Below are positions 1 through 12,715 of a stretch of DNA of 64,000 nt, piece after piece. The notes below the pieces were generated by a model that was given only the letters and a program-made list of their open reading frames with translations, did no database searches and was not told the origin of the DNA. Positions within the stretch are counted from its first letter, which is position 1. Each line of letters begins with the position of its first letter. The stretch spans positions 43,088,001-43,152,000 of the forward strand of contig OX485806.1 of assembly GCA_950295325.1 (NCBI GenBank). Direction: 5' to 3'. The position numbers and the translations under genes are program-made. The DNA comes from Polytrichum commune (taxonomy: Eukaryota > Streptophyta > Polytrichopsida > Polytrichales > Polytrichaceae).

Positions 1-47
1 ATATTCATATAATATGAGACTTTTATGTCCATCCAAAGCAAGCATAT

Positions 48-60
<13 letters not shown>

Positions 61-88
<28 letters not shown>
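61..88. repeat. (TA)n microsatellite
   Basis: An uninterrupted TA dinucleotide run of about 28 bases lies close to the window start. It is a simple repeat with no associated gene. Confidence 0.95.
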
Positions 89-91
<3 letters not shown>

Positions 92-139
92 CAAGCGAGT
101 TTCTTATAAGCACAATATATGTGATGCTTGAAGGTTATG

Positions 140-1905
140 ATTATATCAAAGATATTCAGGATGTTTTTGTAATGAATTAACAATCAAACTTTGGATTATT
201 AGATGCAATGTATGTAGCAATTTCATATTTGGATTTAAATGCTCCCATTTAACATGTGATTGGATTCTATACATTTCTTCTACAACACAAGCGTCCACAT
301 TAAAATCATATCTATTTAAAGGACGTAATAAATATGGATTTTCTCTTGTCCATGTTTGAGGGACTGCGATATAAATAAGACCATGTTTAGTTACAAAAGT
401 AGGGTCAAATGCCATTTCATCATTTGTTAAGCCTTGAGATCTATGATTTATTCTTGTAGCAACAAGTTGGATGGGAAATTATATTTTTGTTATAAGATCA
501 ATCTTATTCTTTCCTATTTTAATTTCTTTCATTTGTGGTTCAATAGGCGTCCAATAACCTTCTATGTTCATATCAATAAATAAAAATAATCTTTTGTGGC
601 AAATCATGTGACATGTTTTTATTAAATTTTTCGATCCAAATATTATTTTTATCATAAAATAATGATATATATTTGAATAGGCCATCTGCACTATTCACAA
701 TTCCATTATATAATAAATAATTAAAAACACATATTTCAACCAACATGTTTTTTTACAAATATTTTTGTGTGCAATCTTGCGTTTTTATTTGAATTAGTTG
801 GTGGTTCGTAATTGGATAGTAATGAACGATGACGTATATCAATTGCTTTGAGTACAAATGTAAGTGATGTTGTTTTATCAAACACCATGGTGTTATGCAA
901 TTTTGTAGCTCTATTTATATTATATAAACATGACATTATTAAATTGTTTGGAAACATATACAAACAATGTCTACTTATGGTTTAATTTCATTATTTGTTC
1001 GTGATGCAGTCTGAAATCTATTATGGATCTTAATGAATTGAAGTACTTTCACTCATGACATCACGTTATTCATGGCACCTGATATATTCTTGCCATAAAT
1101 TGGTAGTTAAGACATCAAAACCATCTTGAGGCCTTCTAAAATCCAATTGTCACAAACTAGAGTTGTTTGACAAAAATCCCATGTAAAAATGATCACTATA
1201 TCTACAAATGATTTGTTATGATTACATTTTATTGCTTGAAATCTCAAATCTATAACATTCAACAATCCATAACCAACAAGTCAAATTTCATCAATTACTA
1301 CAAGCCGTAACTGTTCATAATGACATCTAAAATTATTTAAAACTTCATATGTCATTTTTGAAGATTTGAAAGAGGTTTAATTTTTGGATTATTTAATGTT
1401 GAATGTGTTGTTGACCCATTTATGTTGAATGCAACTTTGGAAAAGCCATAAGGGAAACCCCCTGTTTTAAGTGAATCATAATCTAGTTTTTGTTGCATAA
1501 CCCCCCGTTTTACCACAACTGTTTGCACGGGGTTTGTCATGGTGTCTTATTTAAATGTTGTTATAATTGCACACTTGATAAATGAGCTTTACAAAATGCA
1601 TTGCCTTTCTTCACTCACGGCATGTTGCCATATTTAAGAAGTCCTTGAATGAATGCGTTTAATGGAATTTTAAATAAATCATGAAAACCATGACTTGGTT
1701 TATTAAGCACTATTATTTGTCGGTATATAATGACATGATATATTAATCTTTGTTTGTTTTTTAATTTATAAACTATAATTTGAAATGATTTTCCGTTCAT
1801 TAATTGTTCATTTGGAGATAATGTGAAAGAAATATCATTTTTAGAATATGAAGGTGCAGTACATGGTCTAATATTGATATAATATTCCAAATCACAATTT
1901 TCCAT
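140..1905 (-). pseudogene. Decayed PIF1-like (Helitron-type) helicase remnant
   Basis: Reading the minus strand from about 1900 down to 146, pieces in changing frames follow the order of a PIF1-family helicase as carried by Helitron transposons. A nucleotide-binding-side segment lies near 1352-1540. A stretch at about 1330-1200 reads RLVVIDEI, the Walker B/DE region. A fragment at 736-963 contains IDIRHRSLLSNYEPPTN. The C-terminal piece at 146-415 reads KHGLIYIAVPQTWTRENPYLL, the degenerate counterpart of the conserved 'GLTYTALSR' helicase tail. Several stops and frameshifts interrupt it, so it is a dead relic. No Rep/HUH domain and no Helitron ends were found, so Helitron origin is inferred from the helicase type. 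A host PIF1 retro-copy is the alternative. Confidence 0.6.
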
Positions 1906-2889
1906 GTTTGAGCAATATGTGATTGGAAGGTTTGATAAGTCATTATTATCAAAAATTGATGTATTGGTCCATAAATCCTGAGAATCGTTTGCATTTTTTT
2001 TTCAAAATGGTCCAAACATCATTTTGGTTTGTAAAAACAATTTGGATAAATTGAAAATAAAATTTGATGGTATTATTTAATATTTAATAATTTTCTTTCT
2101 TCATAAGCTTTGTGCCATGTATTGTGTTATATTATTTGTATGAATTTTGAGTTTCTAAAATGATAGTACAATTATAGTTCTTGCCTACACCAATTTTCTA
2201 GATCTTTGAATTTATTGGAGTGAACATATTTTATTATTTTTCTTTATAATACATGTAAATTTATTACCCTTAACAATGCAATTGACTATAAATTATGCTA
2301 ATGATAATGTTTTTAAAATTAATGATCTTTCTATGTATCTATTATTTATAGATTTGCACATAAAATTACATTTGTAGGATCTCAATCTAATTTCATCAAT
2401 TGACATTGTGGTTTCCATATAGATGTTTTATCTTGACATGATGATGTATTTATGAATTTAAATTTTTGTGATGAATGATATAATGGTAAAGATAAAATCA
2501 AACAAACAACTAATTGTGTTGCGTTTGTCGTGTATTTAAGAATGCACTGTCTGATTTTTGATATCTAAAATGTGCCTCGGTTCTTATTATTGCACATATC
2601 GAATGATGAAATTAAGTTTCAAAGTGATAAAATTCCATTTGGTCATATCGGATGTGCAATATGTAGTTGTAGCATAATGATCAAGAATAAATTGAATACC
2701 GGTATTTGCAAATCATATATATGCAACATTCTAATTAAAAACATAAATCCGAATATCAATTGGTTATAATTGTAGAAACTTGTTATAATTGCAAAATTTG
2801 TTTTAATTGCTTAAGTACAACTTGTTCAAAGATCTAATGTAAAGAAATTTACAACCTAAGATTTCTTTCGGCTTTTCTTTTTAGGCAAA
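1906..2889. other. AT-rich stretch with no gene seen
   Basis: Short ORFs here are isolated, have no recognisable motif and look like chance. The interval may be the upstream half of the decayed helicase element, but I cannot support any feature. Confidence 0.5.
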
Positions 2890-3525
2890 ATGTCGGGTAA
2901 ACTTTAACGTCCAACACCATGATGTGATAGTCGCTTGTTAGCATGGTCTATAAAATCCCAATATTCTTTGAGTACTTCAAGACTCAAATTAGATTCAGAA
3001 TCCCAAGAGTTATGCTCAGGCCCAAAACCGAATCACTTGATGAGGTAGTATTTAACGGGACGGGTACGACTCCCTCTAAACTCATGTTATAGAACATGTT
3101 CCACTTCATATCATATATCATGACTTACAATGATTGGCGGTGGTGGAGGCTTTACCTTGCCATTAACCTTGTAAGGCTTCAACAAAAAGACAAGGAAAAC
3201 ATTATGAATTCCTATGGTCTTTGGCAATTTCAAACGGTATGCTACAACGCCAATTTTTTCAACAATCTCAAATGGACCAGTCCATCGATGAAGTGATTTC
3301 TTTGCACATGGGGTTTCAACTTAATGTTGGAAGTATTAATATCACCTTACATCCCACCTCATATGACACATTATGTTGTTTGGTGTCAACGTACTATTTT
3401 TGTCTCTGTAGGGCTGCCAACAAATGTTTTTTAGCTTTGCTAAAAACATTACTCATGGCCAAAGAAAAATCTTTTGCAGCTAGGGCTTGAGACCAACTGA
3501 TCCTTCTGTTCACATGTGTTGAAGG
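2890..3525 (-). pseudogene. Ty3/gypsy chromovirus integrase C-terminus and chromodomain, decayed
   Basis: On the minus strand, starting about 3520, the translation follows the end of a plant chromovirus polyprotein. It begins with AAKDFSLAMSNVFSKAKKHL, then WTGPFEIVEKIGVVAYRLKL around 3290-3230, then the 'IHNVF...LLKPYKV' block around 3210-3170. A chromodomain-like stretch follows with YEVEHVL near 3110 and FGFGPEHNSWDSE near 3030. Several in-frame stops break it. The order (integrase tail, then chromodomain) is diagnostic of Ty3/gypsy chromoviruses, whose chromodomain is thought to guide integration into heterochromatin. No LTR was recognised beside it, so this is an isolated 3' pol fragment. 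Confidence 0.75.
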
Positions 3526-5220
3526 ATGCTTGGGGAGGTGACTATCAAAATTTTAAAAACCACGTGAGATAAAAAATAAGGTCAATTTAATTCATGGAGG
3601 GTAAATTTTATAAATTCATTAGATCTACCATAGCATTGGAAATATGTCCCCTACATGATTATTTGCAAAATAAGGTGGTGAATAATTCTTCCATTTTAGT
3701 AATCAGTGGAAAAAATAGGGTAATAGATATTGGATCCCCCAAATGTGTGTAGTAAGATCAATAAAATAATTATGGGTTTGACTACTTGGATGAAGAATTG
3801 TGTAAATTTTGTCCAAATTTGAATGAAACGCGTTAGTATGAAAGCATATGTTGTGGATTTTTTTTTGGGAAGGAATGTTGTGACTTCTCAATGGCCCTTG
3901 GGCTTGCTTAGGGTTGGGCAAGCATAGTGGCGTGAAGGCGGTGAAGCATTCGGGTAGGAGGTCTTGCGTTGGTGAAGTGTGGCGCAAAGGCGGTAGGTAA
4001 GATGCATTTTTTGGAGCTTTCTTCTTTGCTCCATAATATTCACACAAGGTGTTTCACGAGTGCCAAAGATTCGGCTTGTTCCGCTCCCATGCGGTAAAAA
4101 TTGATTTCAAACTCCAACTCCTTGATTTTCCCCCTCTACTACCCGTTTTTTGACGACATGCTATTGATTTCTGACGCCCTCCTCAATGCGAGATGTAGAA
4201 AGATGAAGAGTTACAAAACTTGAATGTGAGCATAGAAAGATGCGATGATTTCTAGGTTTTTTTGTACTTGTATATTGTTCTTTGAGACATCTACCTCAAG
4301 TGGGATGTTCTGATGTCGCTACCAATAGTTATAAAAATGTGTCCGTTTTGATGAGATGTGTCGTTCGGATTTTGTGTAACACGTGGATTTGGAGTCAGAG
4401 GACGAGGTCATACTGAAAATTGCAGTGTCATTCCATGAGAGGCCAATTTTGTCATCGAATAATAACTAATGTCGTGAAAACTAAAAGATTACTTAGATGA
4501 AAAACATATTAAGAAAGTTCGTGATGTTGGAATTGGGTTCCAGAAAGGTCGATATTGGGATCATCGATCTCAGAAATGTGAGCCAATTTTTCTCATATGA
4601 CCTTTTTCAATCCTAGAATTATAGGTTTCTTTCAAAGATTTCAAACATAAAATTACAAAATCCATTCTGTAATCCTAGTATTGGTAGTAGTGTCCAATAT
4701 GCCAACATTCTATTGATTGCATTTTTGCTACAACAATCTTTTGTAGATGATCGATTGTGCGCTATAACATTTGGCAACCTCGTCGTGGTAGACTTTAGGG
4801 ATTGCGCTTTGCCTTGGAGGAAGACTTGGTGGAGTGTTGCAGACTTTGAAGGTTGTCCGCCTCATGCCAACAATTAGTTTTAGTTATTTGTCATCATTGG
4901 TGTTAAACAAACCTCTCAAAAAATTTTAGTCTTATCATGACGTTGTAGAGGATATTCACATATATTGGAGGGTGCATAGTTAAATCCTAACCCTTCACAT
5001 TGTAAATATTTGGTACAAGGTTGAATGTGTTTGTAAACACAATTTAAGTAAATATTTTCGATTTGTGTATTCAGTTTTCTTTCATTTGAATGCAATCTTT
5101 TGTTTTTGGAGTACATAGTTGTGCAAAAAATCATGTCTTGTAACAATTGATTGTGTTTCTTGTTTTCTTCTATCCATGTTTACAACTTATTTATGTTAGC
5201 TTGTACATTTTGTTATCTCC
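3526..5220. other. Non-coding stretch, nothing recognised
   Basis: No ORF with a recognisable domain, RNA gene or clear repeat was found. It may include the remaining decayed body of the chromovirus fragment to the left, but I could not follow it past about 3520. Confidence 0.5.
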
Positions 5221-5224
5221 ATGT

Positions 5225-5869
5225 TTATTGGTAATCTTTTAAATAATATCTAAGTGTTATTGGTTGTGTTTTGAACGGCATCTTGAATAGTTTAGCATTG
5301 GTATAACTAATTGAAACTGACTGAATGACAAGATGGATGCTATGGAACGTTTGTTGCTTACATAATCGATTTTGCAATACTATAGTATTCCGTCTACTAT
5401 TTGGTACTTGTACGATTTGTAAAAAAATATGATGCCTTAATTGTTTGCTCACTGCCATGACTATGGCTGAATTTTTTGTTGTGGGTGTTTTTAATACGTC
5501 ATTTGCAACGCACTGGTATGTCATGTCCAATGATTCATGGCATTTGTCATTGGCCACAGTGTGATCATGTACACCAAGATGAATACAAACCTTGAATATC
5601 CTCATGGATGTTGAGTGGATGTATATTATTCAAGCATAACACAAAGCAATGCATACAAATGTGGAACGGCATACCTTACACCCAATAGTGGACCTAGTAG
5701 GGGCAACATTACCTACAACAAATGGGAGAAGAGTTGAACCGGCCCATTCAATGTTGTTCTGCACAACCCCATTGTGATGCATGTAATCACAATAGTCATT
5801 ATGGCATTCGAGATGACCTATACAATTAGAGCGCCGGATTGACAATCCATAATTATTTTGGATGTTCAT
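5225..5869 (-). pseudogene. Cys/His-rich unknown protein, broken by one in-frame stop
   Basis: Two ORFs (5869-5630 and 5605-5225, minus) are in the same frame and separated by a single TGA, together about 215 codons. The first part contains CHNDYCDYMHHNG and CKVCRSTFVCIALC. The second has VCIHLGVHDHTVANDKC. The spacing of Cys and His, ending in an HxGxHxH-like cluster, suggests a zinc-binding module such as those in transposase-derived or WRKY/GCM/FLYWCH-like proteins. I do not recognise the family. The surrounding sequence is AT-rich and undefined. It is probably a relic of a transposon protein, but it could be a decayed host gene. Confidence 0.4.
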
Positions 5870-7830
5870 GGTTTTGGTGGTGCATCAAGGGTGACCGTCG
5901 CACATCTTGTCAATGTCGTCCATTGAGCATCCATATGTATTGGAACTCTTTATGCCATAGAGGACAATAAAATCAAAACGTCGCCATTAAAAAAAATGGT
6001 AAATATTTGACATCACAAACATCTATATTGTCAAAATCAATGGATGTCAGATCTAACTTTAATTTTTTTCTTGATTTTATGAGCTTCAAGATATCAATGA
6101 TAATCAATCTAATATATGAAGGTAAAGGGAGTAATGGAGGATGTTGAGAAGGTGTGATATGACGAACTAACCTCCCGTACATAAGACTGCATGGGAATAT
6201 GACTACATGCATGGGAGATTATAAAATTATAAACTTAAAATTATAAATAGAAATGATGACGTGTCTGAAAGATCAACAAATGTACAAATATCAATCTTTG
6301 AATCTGGTAGCACAAACACATTATCATCAATGAGCTCCAATTTAACAATTATGACAAAGGAAATTTGAATCATGGATGAATCGTATTTGTTTGTCAACAT
6401 GACAGTTGAAGCTTGCATCTGAGACTAAAAAAACTATCACCTTATGTGAACCATACATTAAAATCCACATGAAACCAACCTTAATTTTATTTTTTTGAAC
6501 CAAAAATCGGTTCATACACCTTTCCATCCGTAGAGTACATCTTTTGTTCTAAATACATGGTTCCTATCTGGAGGTTGAACCTCAAACTAAACAAATCCTC
6601 CGAGACATCCACATGATTATGATCATGAAATGCCAACATGAACGGAACAAAATATCCATGAGCTCTAATGGTAGCCATGGGGAAACAAAATAATAGATGA
6701 ACATCACATCACAATAATATTGGATTGGTGAAGTTTTTTATATTGAGTGGTGTATAGTGTAATAATGGATGGACATAAAAACGTGTGATACCATAGCATC
6801 TAATAATACAAAAGTAACAAATCATAATAATAGTCAGAGAATATTTGTAGGCAAGGCATAGAACCCTAAACTAGATCCACAAAAATATCTCCTTTGAAAA
6901 CTAAACCATAGGGAACCCCAACCCACAAGGGAGTTGTGAATTATATGTCCATCACATGACAATAAAAAAATATGCATATCATAGAAAATAATAACATGGG
7001 ATAAATGCAAGCACGGATATTATCGAGAAAACGACGTCAAATAAAAAAGAACTTGGTAGAATTCTGAATTGTGGTGGTGCAAGTAGGATGTAGATGTAAA
7101 AACCATCAAATTTGGCCAAAAAAACAAAAAAATGCAATTATAAATAGAACCAAGTGGTTGTGGAAGGCTAGTATGTCAAAGAAATTTGGCAAGTATAATA
7201 AAAGTAAAAGTAAAATAAAAGACGCATACAAATAACTCGGTCATTGGACGCCAATTGCAACATGGATGATTGTTATATATACCATGTTCATGTGAGATAA
7301 ATACATTGGACGAATGTATGAAAAATGATTGATAAAGGACATATCATTGACATCCGTGAGGCCAAAAAAAAGTTGTAGGAAAGCTTTTGTATTTTACCCC
7401 TAAAAAAAAGGTTCAAGCTGAGGATGGGAAAGGAAATGCAACCAAGGAAAGGGAAAAAAATATGTTGAGTATGAAATAAGAGACTGTAAATGCAGTAAAT
7501 GCACTAGAATTTGATATAATAACAACAATGGCGATGGAAGGCGATGAAGGTGCAAAGAACAAATAACATGCAGATAATCATATATCCAAGTCAAACATGA
7601 AGACAAGTTCAAAATACAAAAAATAATAATTATATATGTATATATAAGTCTCATTAACCTTCATATAATTTGATAGTGCATTGAATGGAAATGAGCTATA
7701 ATATGATATTTACATTTGATTAAAAATTGGCGAATGGCTCAAAATGATGGAAATGTTATTCAAGTGAACTATGTACGTCGTTACACAAGGTATGTGGCAG
7801 CGACTTAGAGAGGTTATAAATTAAGAAAGA
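5870..7830. other. No supported gene
   Basis: Short minus-strand ORFs between about 5970 and 6680 are arranged head to tail and might be pieces of one decayed coding region. They carry no domain I recognise. The rest is AT-rich with A/T homopolymers. Confidence 0.45.
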
Positions 7831-7836
7831 AAATCA

Positions 7837-8498
7837 TGTGCGTTGACGCACATGGTATGTTGCGGCGAGTAAAGGAGCTTGAAAGTAAGGAGGGAAAATT
7901 CTATGCGTTAATGCACACGGTACGTGTCAACGATTTGGAGAGCCTAAAAGTACAAAAACCACCTATTGTATGAATTTGAAATGACGTATCAATGTTTGGA
8001 GCAAAAAATTCGTCTAATATGGGGTTGAGATGCAAAGAGTGGAAAATATGTATGATAGAATATACATGTAGTATATGACAAGGGCTAGAGAATCATAAAA
8101 AATAGTAGGAAGTTTTTTTGCCCGATAAGGTGGCCAAAACAATGAAATAAATAGAAGAATGAGTACGGAAAATGATATTAAATAAGAAAAAAAATATATA
8201 AAAAAATAAATAGTGGGGATTTGAATTATATACAATATTGTAATTTTTTTCTCGAACATGATTTAAATTATTTATGGATTTTACAAGTTTTGGCAAATAT
8301 ACCAAAAAAAAATTCAAAGCTATATGAACAAACCATGTGCATTAATGTACAACGTCCAAATCACCACTTCACACTATGCTGACCACTTTCAAATGTATGT
8401 AGCCAAGCGCATAGACCTTGTGCGTTAATGCACACGGTCTATGTGCACATCTTTGAAATGCCTCTAGCTAGGCATAATGACCCTGTGCGTTAACGCAT
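7837..8498. repeat. Five dispersed copies of a GTGCGTTAAYGCAC palindrome
   Basis: Near-palindromic 13-16-mers of the form GTGCGTTAATGCAC occur at 7837-7852, 7904-7916, 8336-8350, 8420-8435 and 8485-8498. Most are followed by a purine-rich CGG/AGG/TGG. They are embedded in otherwise dissimilar sequence. No gene lies between them. They could be binding sites, or remnants of a repeat family whose unit has diverged except for the palindrome. Confidence 0.7.
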
Positions 8499-8499
8499 A

Positions 8500-10070
8500 G
8501 GATTTGCCCTAGTTCTTTAGCGCGAGCTGCCACCCTAATCATACAATATTTAAGTTGCCAAGTTCACACCCTAGGAATTTTTCCCTTTTTGTTTTGTTGG
8601 TGGTGGTGTGTTGTTATTATTCTTCTTGTATTGTTCTTGCTCATATGCTGCTACTATGATTTTTTTTGGTGCTGCTATTATAATTGTTTTTTACTAATAG
8701 TGTTCATGTTTTATTGTTGGTGATGTTGCTACTAGGTTTAGTGACTAATTTTTTGCTACTGCTGGTGTTGGTGCTCTTCTTTTGTTGTTGGCGCTGGTTC
8801 TACTACTTTGTTATTGTTGTTTTTGTTGTTATTTCTCTTACTTTTTTGTTCGTCTTCCTACTTTTAGGTATTTTCCTTCTTTAATCCCCCTTCTTTCAAA
8901 CACATTCTCTTTTGCAATTTGTGATTTTAAATATTTATTGATATGTTTTACTTCATTAAAATGATTTTTAAAACTTACTTCATTGTTTGCATTTAGGACC
9001 AAACAACGGATGTGAAAAAAATAGTATATAATTTTAGAGATAATGATTTATAAATATTCAACTTAAAATCATCGATTTGTATACGTTCATCATGATCAAG
9101 ACATTACATCAAATTTCCAAAATAAGAAAAAAAACTTACATGAAACCCTCAATGTTTTTTTACTCCGATGAAGATAACATGTGATGGTAAAATCTATCAA
9201 GAGAAAATGTAGGAGTTCAAGGACAAAGAAGAGGTCAACTCAAGTGCCACAATTTTTTCAATCAATGCTAAACCTTACATGTACCTTTATGCCGCATGGT
9301 TGCTATGCTTATTGTGCATTATGCCTTAAAATATGATATTATTAAATTGAAGGTTGATTCTTTCAATGATTATCATGATGGTGATTGTGTATTTTACATA
9401 TCATGAATTGATTTGAAGGGAGCTTTTCAATTTGTGGAGGATAAAATTTGTGCATATTGGAGCCTAAATTAAACTCAAGCCAATGCCGTGTTTAAATCTC
9501 AATTTAATGCAAATTTTTCATTTACAACATACAAGAATAAAATGTTCTTTATATAGGATGGTAATCACAAGTTTTTTTTGGAAAATTTATGTTGACTGCA
9601 TACAAATCAAATATTATGAACATCACATGTTTCTAGATTCTATCATTTTGGTGTCCCAACCTGATGACATTTCAAGTTTGTTAACTTCTATGCACAATAT
9701 TAATATTTATTTCATTTCAGTTATTTGCGGTTTCTATTCAATTTGTTCAATTTATTAATTTGTAGTTTATATCATCCTAAATCTAATCTATTCAATATTT
9801 TTCAATTCCATAAAAAATGATTATATTTCTATCAATTTGGTACACTTTGTATTAGATGCAAAGCATTGGCACCATGCCTTTGACTTCTTTAGAAAAATAA
9901 TTGGATCCAAAAAGCTATAAACAATGTGAAAATAAGTCAGTCAAAATTTGGTATTATTTGACAAAACCAATTTTTTTGAATTATATGTACAATGTAACTT
10001 CACCAAATTTAACCTACTATATATATTATGTTTACTCATCTATATGTACCCATAATTTGTGGAATTTTTT
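8500..10070. other. Low-complexity and AT-rich stretch without genes
   Basis: A (TTG/GTT)-rich low-complexity block spans about 8590-8880 and produces hydrophobic Leu/Val/Phe shadow ORFs. The remainder is AT-rich with no recognised feature. Confidence 0.55.
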
Positions 10071-10072
10071 GT

Positions 10073-10098
10073 TTTAGGGTTTAGGGTTTAGGGTTTAG
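10073..10098 (+). repeat. Short interstitial telomere-type tract (TTTAGGG)3
   Basis: Three perfect TTTAGGG units plus a partial fourth lie in tandem. This is the Arabidopsis-type plant telomere repeat. So short a tract can arise by chance, by break repair or as a telo-box. It supports a plant origin and does not indicate a chromosome end. Confidence 0.85.
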
Positions 10099-10185
10099 AA
10101 CTTGCTTAGGCTAGCAAAAATATTTTTAATCATTACATTGAAATTCATGCCTTTGAAAGAACATTAGAAGGAGATTTCAAAAGCA

Positions 10186-12715
10186 ATGTCTATAGCTGTG
10201 AACACAAAACTTATAATGTTGTCTTCTGGTTTTATAAAACAACTAACGATTGCCAATATCAACCTCACACATGTTTTCCTTATAGAAGCTAAGCACCATT
10301 GGGATTCATTTTTGGTATTTAAAATGTTACAAGAGGAATTTCATTGTGTTGTTGTCAGTAATGTAGATGCAAAAGTCAAAGTCGGATGGCTTAAACTTTG
10401 GAATAAAAATTTATTTAAATCGCCCCTATATGATTTTGCATTTGATAAGTGATTATGAACGTCTACATAATGGGCATAGTTGGAAAGAAAAAAAAAAAAA
10501 TTTTTTTACAATATTCTTTCATTTCTTCTTCAATTGCCATGAAATGTCCCTTCTTTCTCTAAGTATATTCAAACTTGGAAGTTTGTGGCTTTTAATTCAA
10601 GATTTTATCGTGCATTCACAAACAAAATAGTAAAAAAACACAACGTTTGGAATGAACAACCCAATATTGATCTTGATATGAAATATGTACTATACATATA
10701 TAACTTTTTTTAAATTTTTGTTTAATTTTTTCATTATATTTATTAAATAATCATCCAATATTATTGTATAGATATTTCTTATATGTTTGGATTGCGCACA
10801 AGTGCATTACAAAATAACCTTGTTTTTTTTCCAAATTGGCATGAAATGAATACAAAATATTCATGCATGTACACTATAAAAATTTGTTTAAATTGGTCGC
10901 TCTCACACTTTGAGGATTGTTGTTGGTATCTTCATTGTCCTAAGGATGCATGCCTATCAAATGAAATGGCAATCCATCAGATAACTGATAGAAAAATATA
11001 TATCCTCTTGATACTGCAATCTTGTAGACTCAAATTGTACAACTCAAATTTCTAGAGCCATAATAAAAAAACAAAACGTTGTAAGAGAAAAACATATTCA
11101 TAAAAATAAAATAGAAACTCAATACAAAATTTCACAATATGATTTTAATAAGAATACACTTGGAGATGAGAGCCTAAAATATGGGTGTAATGTATTGGAA
11201 TTTCATTACTCAAGCACCTTTGACGCTATTTATTATTTACCAATAATTATTTTGAGAAAATAATTATTCATATTCAAAAAAATTCTCACAATTTCTTTTG
11301 CTTGATGTATTGTTATGAAAAAAAATTCTAAAGTGGCGGATGTCCTTTGTGAGTGGATCCTAAAGCGGACATTTATTGAAAAAATAATCTTGATTTTGTA
11401 TTTTGTCTATTATTCTTGTTTTTATTTTTATTTAATTTTGTTTCTAATTTTTATTTTAAGATGTATTGTGGTATTCCAATTCAATAACAATCGGGAATTT
11501 TATGTCATGGGAAGTCTAACCTCTTTCGTTGTTGATTTGGTTTTTCTCCAATTTCTTGACAGTTTTGATTTCAACCTCTCAAATAGACCTACATATTTTC
11601 CTCTATAGAATAAATATGACAAGGACAATATGATTGCAACAATGTCCTTGTGCAAGTCCATATTGTCTGACGATGGTGTCTTTTTAATAAATTATGCTAT
11701 CAATATGCAAACCAAGAAGGTTTTGAATTCAACCCTAAACAAGGGCAACATAAAATTATTTAGGATTTTATTTTGCATGAATCCGTACATGGTTTTCAAG
11801 GATCCAGAGTGTCCAACCTACACCGTAAGTATTACAAATCACAATGGTTTTTATGTAGTTATTTTGATGTTCTTTGTATTATAAAAAATCTAAATATAAT
11901 TTATTTTTTATTGTAGACTCCGACATTTATGGTTCATGTCTTGGTGAGGGATTTTACTACCACAAAGCCACGAGACAACCAAGGTCCATGTTTTTTGGTA
12001 CTGGATTGAAAACAAAAACTTGTTTTCCAATTTTGTAGATGAAAAAAACATGTTTTTTTAGAAATTGGAAAGACCTTAGAGGGGGCCATATAAAAAATGC
12101 GGTAATTTATTCAAAACCCTATTGAATTTTTTACACCAACAAATGGATGCATTGATTTGACATGTTCCACTAGAATTTCTATCCTAACTACACGCGCATG
12201 TAGTAATCATCTTCTTACATATGAGGGTGATAATGACATGTTTGAGCACATATTCAAACCACTTTTGGAAAGGATTCCGAAAAAATGTCATCTATGGAGA
12301 ATATTCAAGATTTTACATATGGAGATGATGACTTATCGGATGAGAAGATTCTTGAATTTGAGTGTGAATAAGTTTTAGTATGATATTTGTTGATTCAATT
12401 CATTGATTAGTTGATTTTTATTTTTTTCAATTTATTTACATGTTTGATCGATTTGATTTTAGGAATATGTCTGGAAAGAGGAAATGTCTCCCATTTTGGG
12501 CACATAGACAATTCTTACAAAGTCCAACCGTAGCCCCCGTTTCCTATCATATGCCGAGAATGTTGCGATTGCAATGTTAAATATCAAAGATTTAGATCTA
12601 AATGAAAATTCTTGCTATAGTTCCAAAATCAATTTTCAATATACAGTTGTTCAAATATATATAGATAATGAGGCAAAAGATAGTAACATGTCTAGTCTTA
12701 CTAGTGATGAATAAA
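10186..12715 (+). pseudogene. Decayed multi-exon gene of unknown function
   Basis: A run of plus-strand coding-like pieces is separated by intron-like gaps. The clearest junction follows ...DPECPTYT: a GTAAGT donor at about 11825 and a TTATTGTAG acceptor ending near 11917, after which reading resumes with TPTFMVHVLVRDFTTTKPRDN. A second candidate intron lies between the acidic piece ending near 12366 and a piece starting near 12463. A segment at about 11640-11690 reads SLCKSILSDDGVFLIN, which recalls the late strand of class I SAM methyltransferases, but the motifs needed to confirm this are absent or eroded. Stops and frameshifts occur in most exons. I do not recognise the gene. It may be a host gene relic or transposon cargo. 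Confidence 0.35.

Noticed and set aside
8684-8964. Hydrophobic ORFs resembling membrane proteins
   Set aside because: They arise from TTG/GTT/TTT low-complexity DNA. No conserved residues or gene context.
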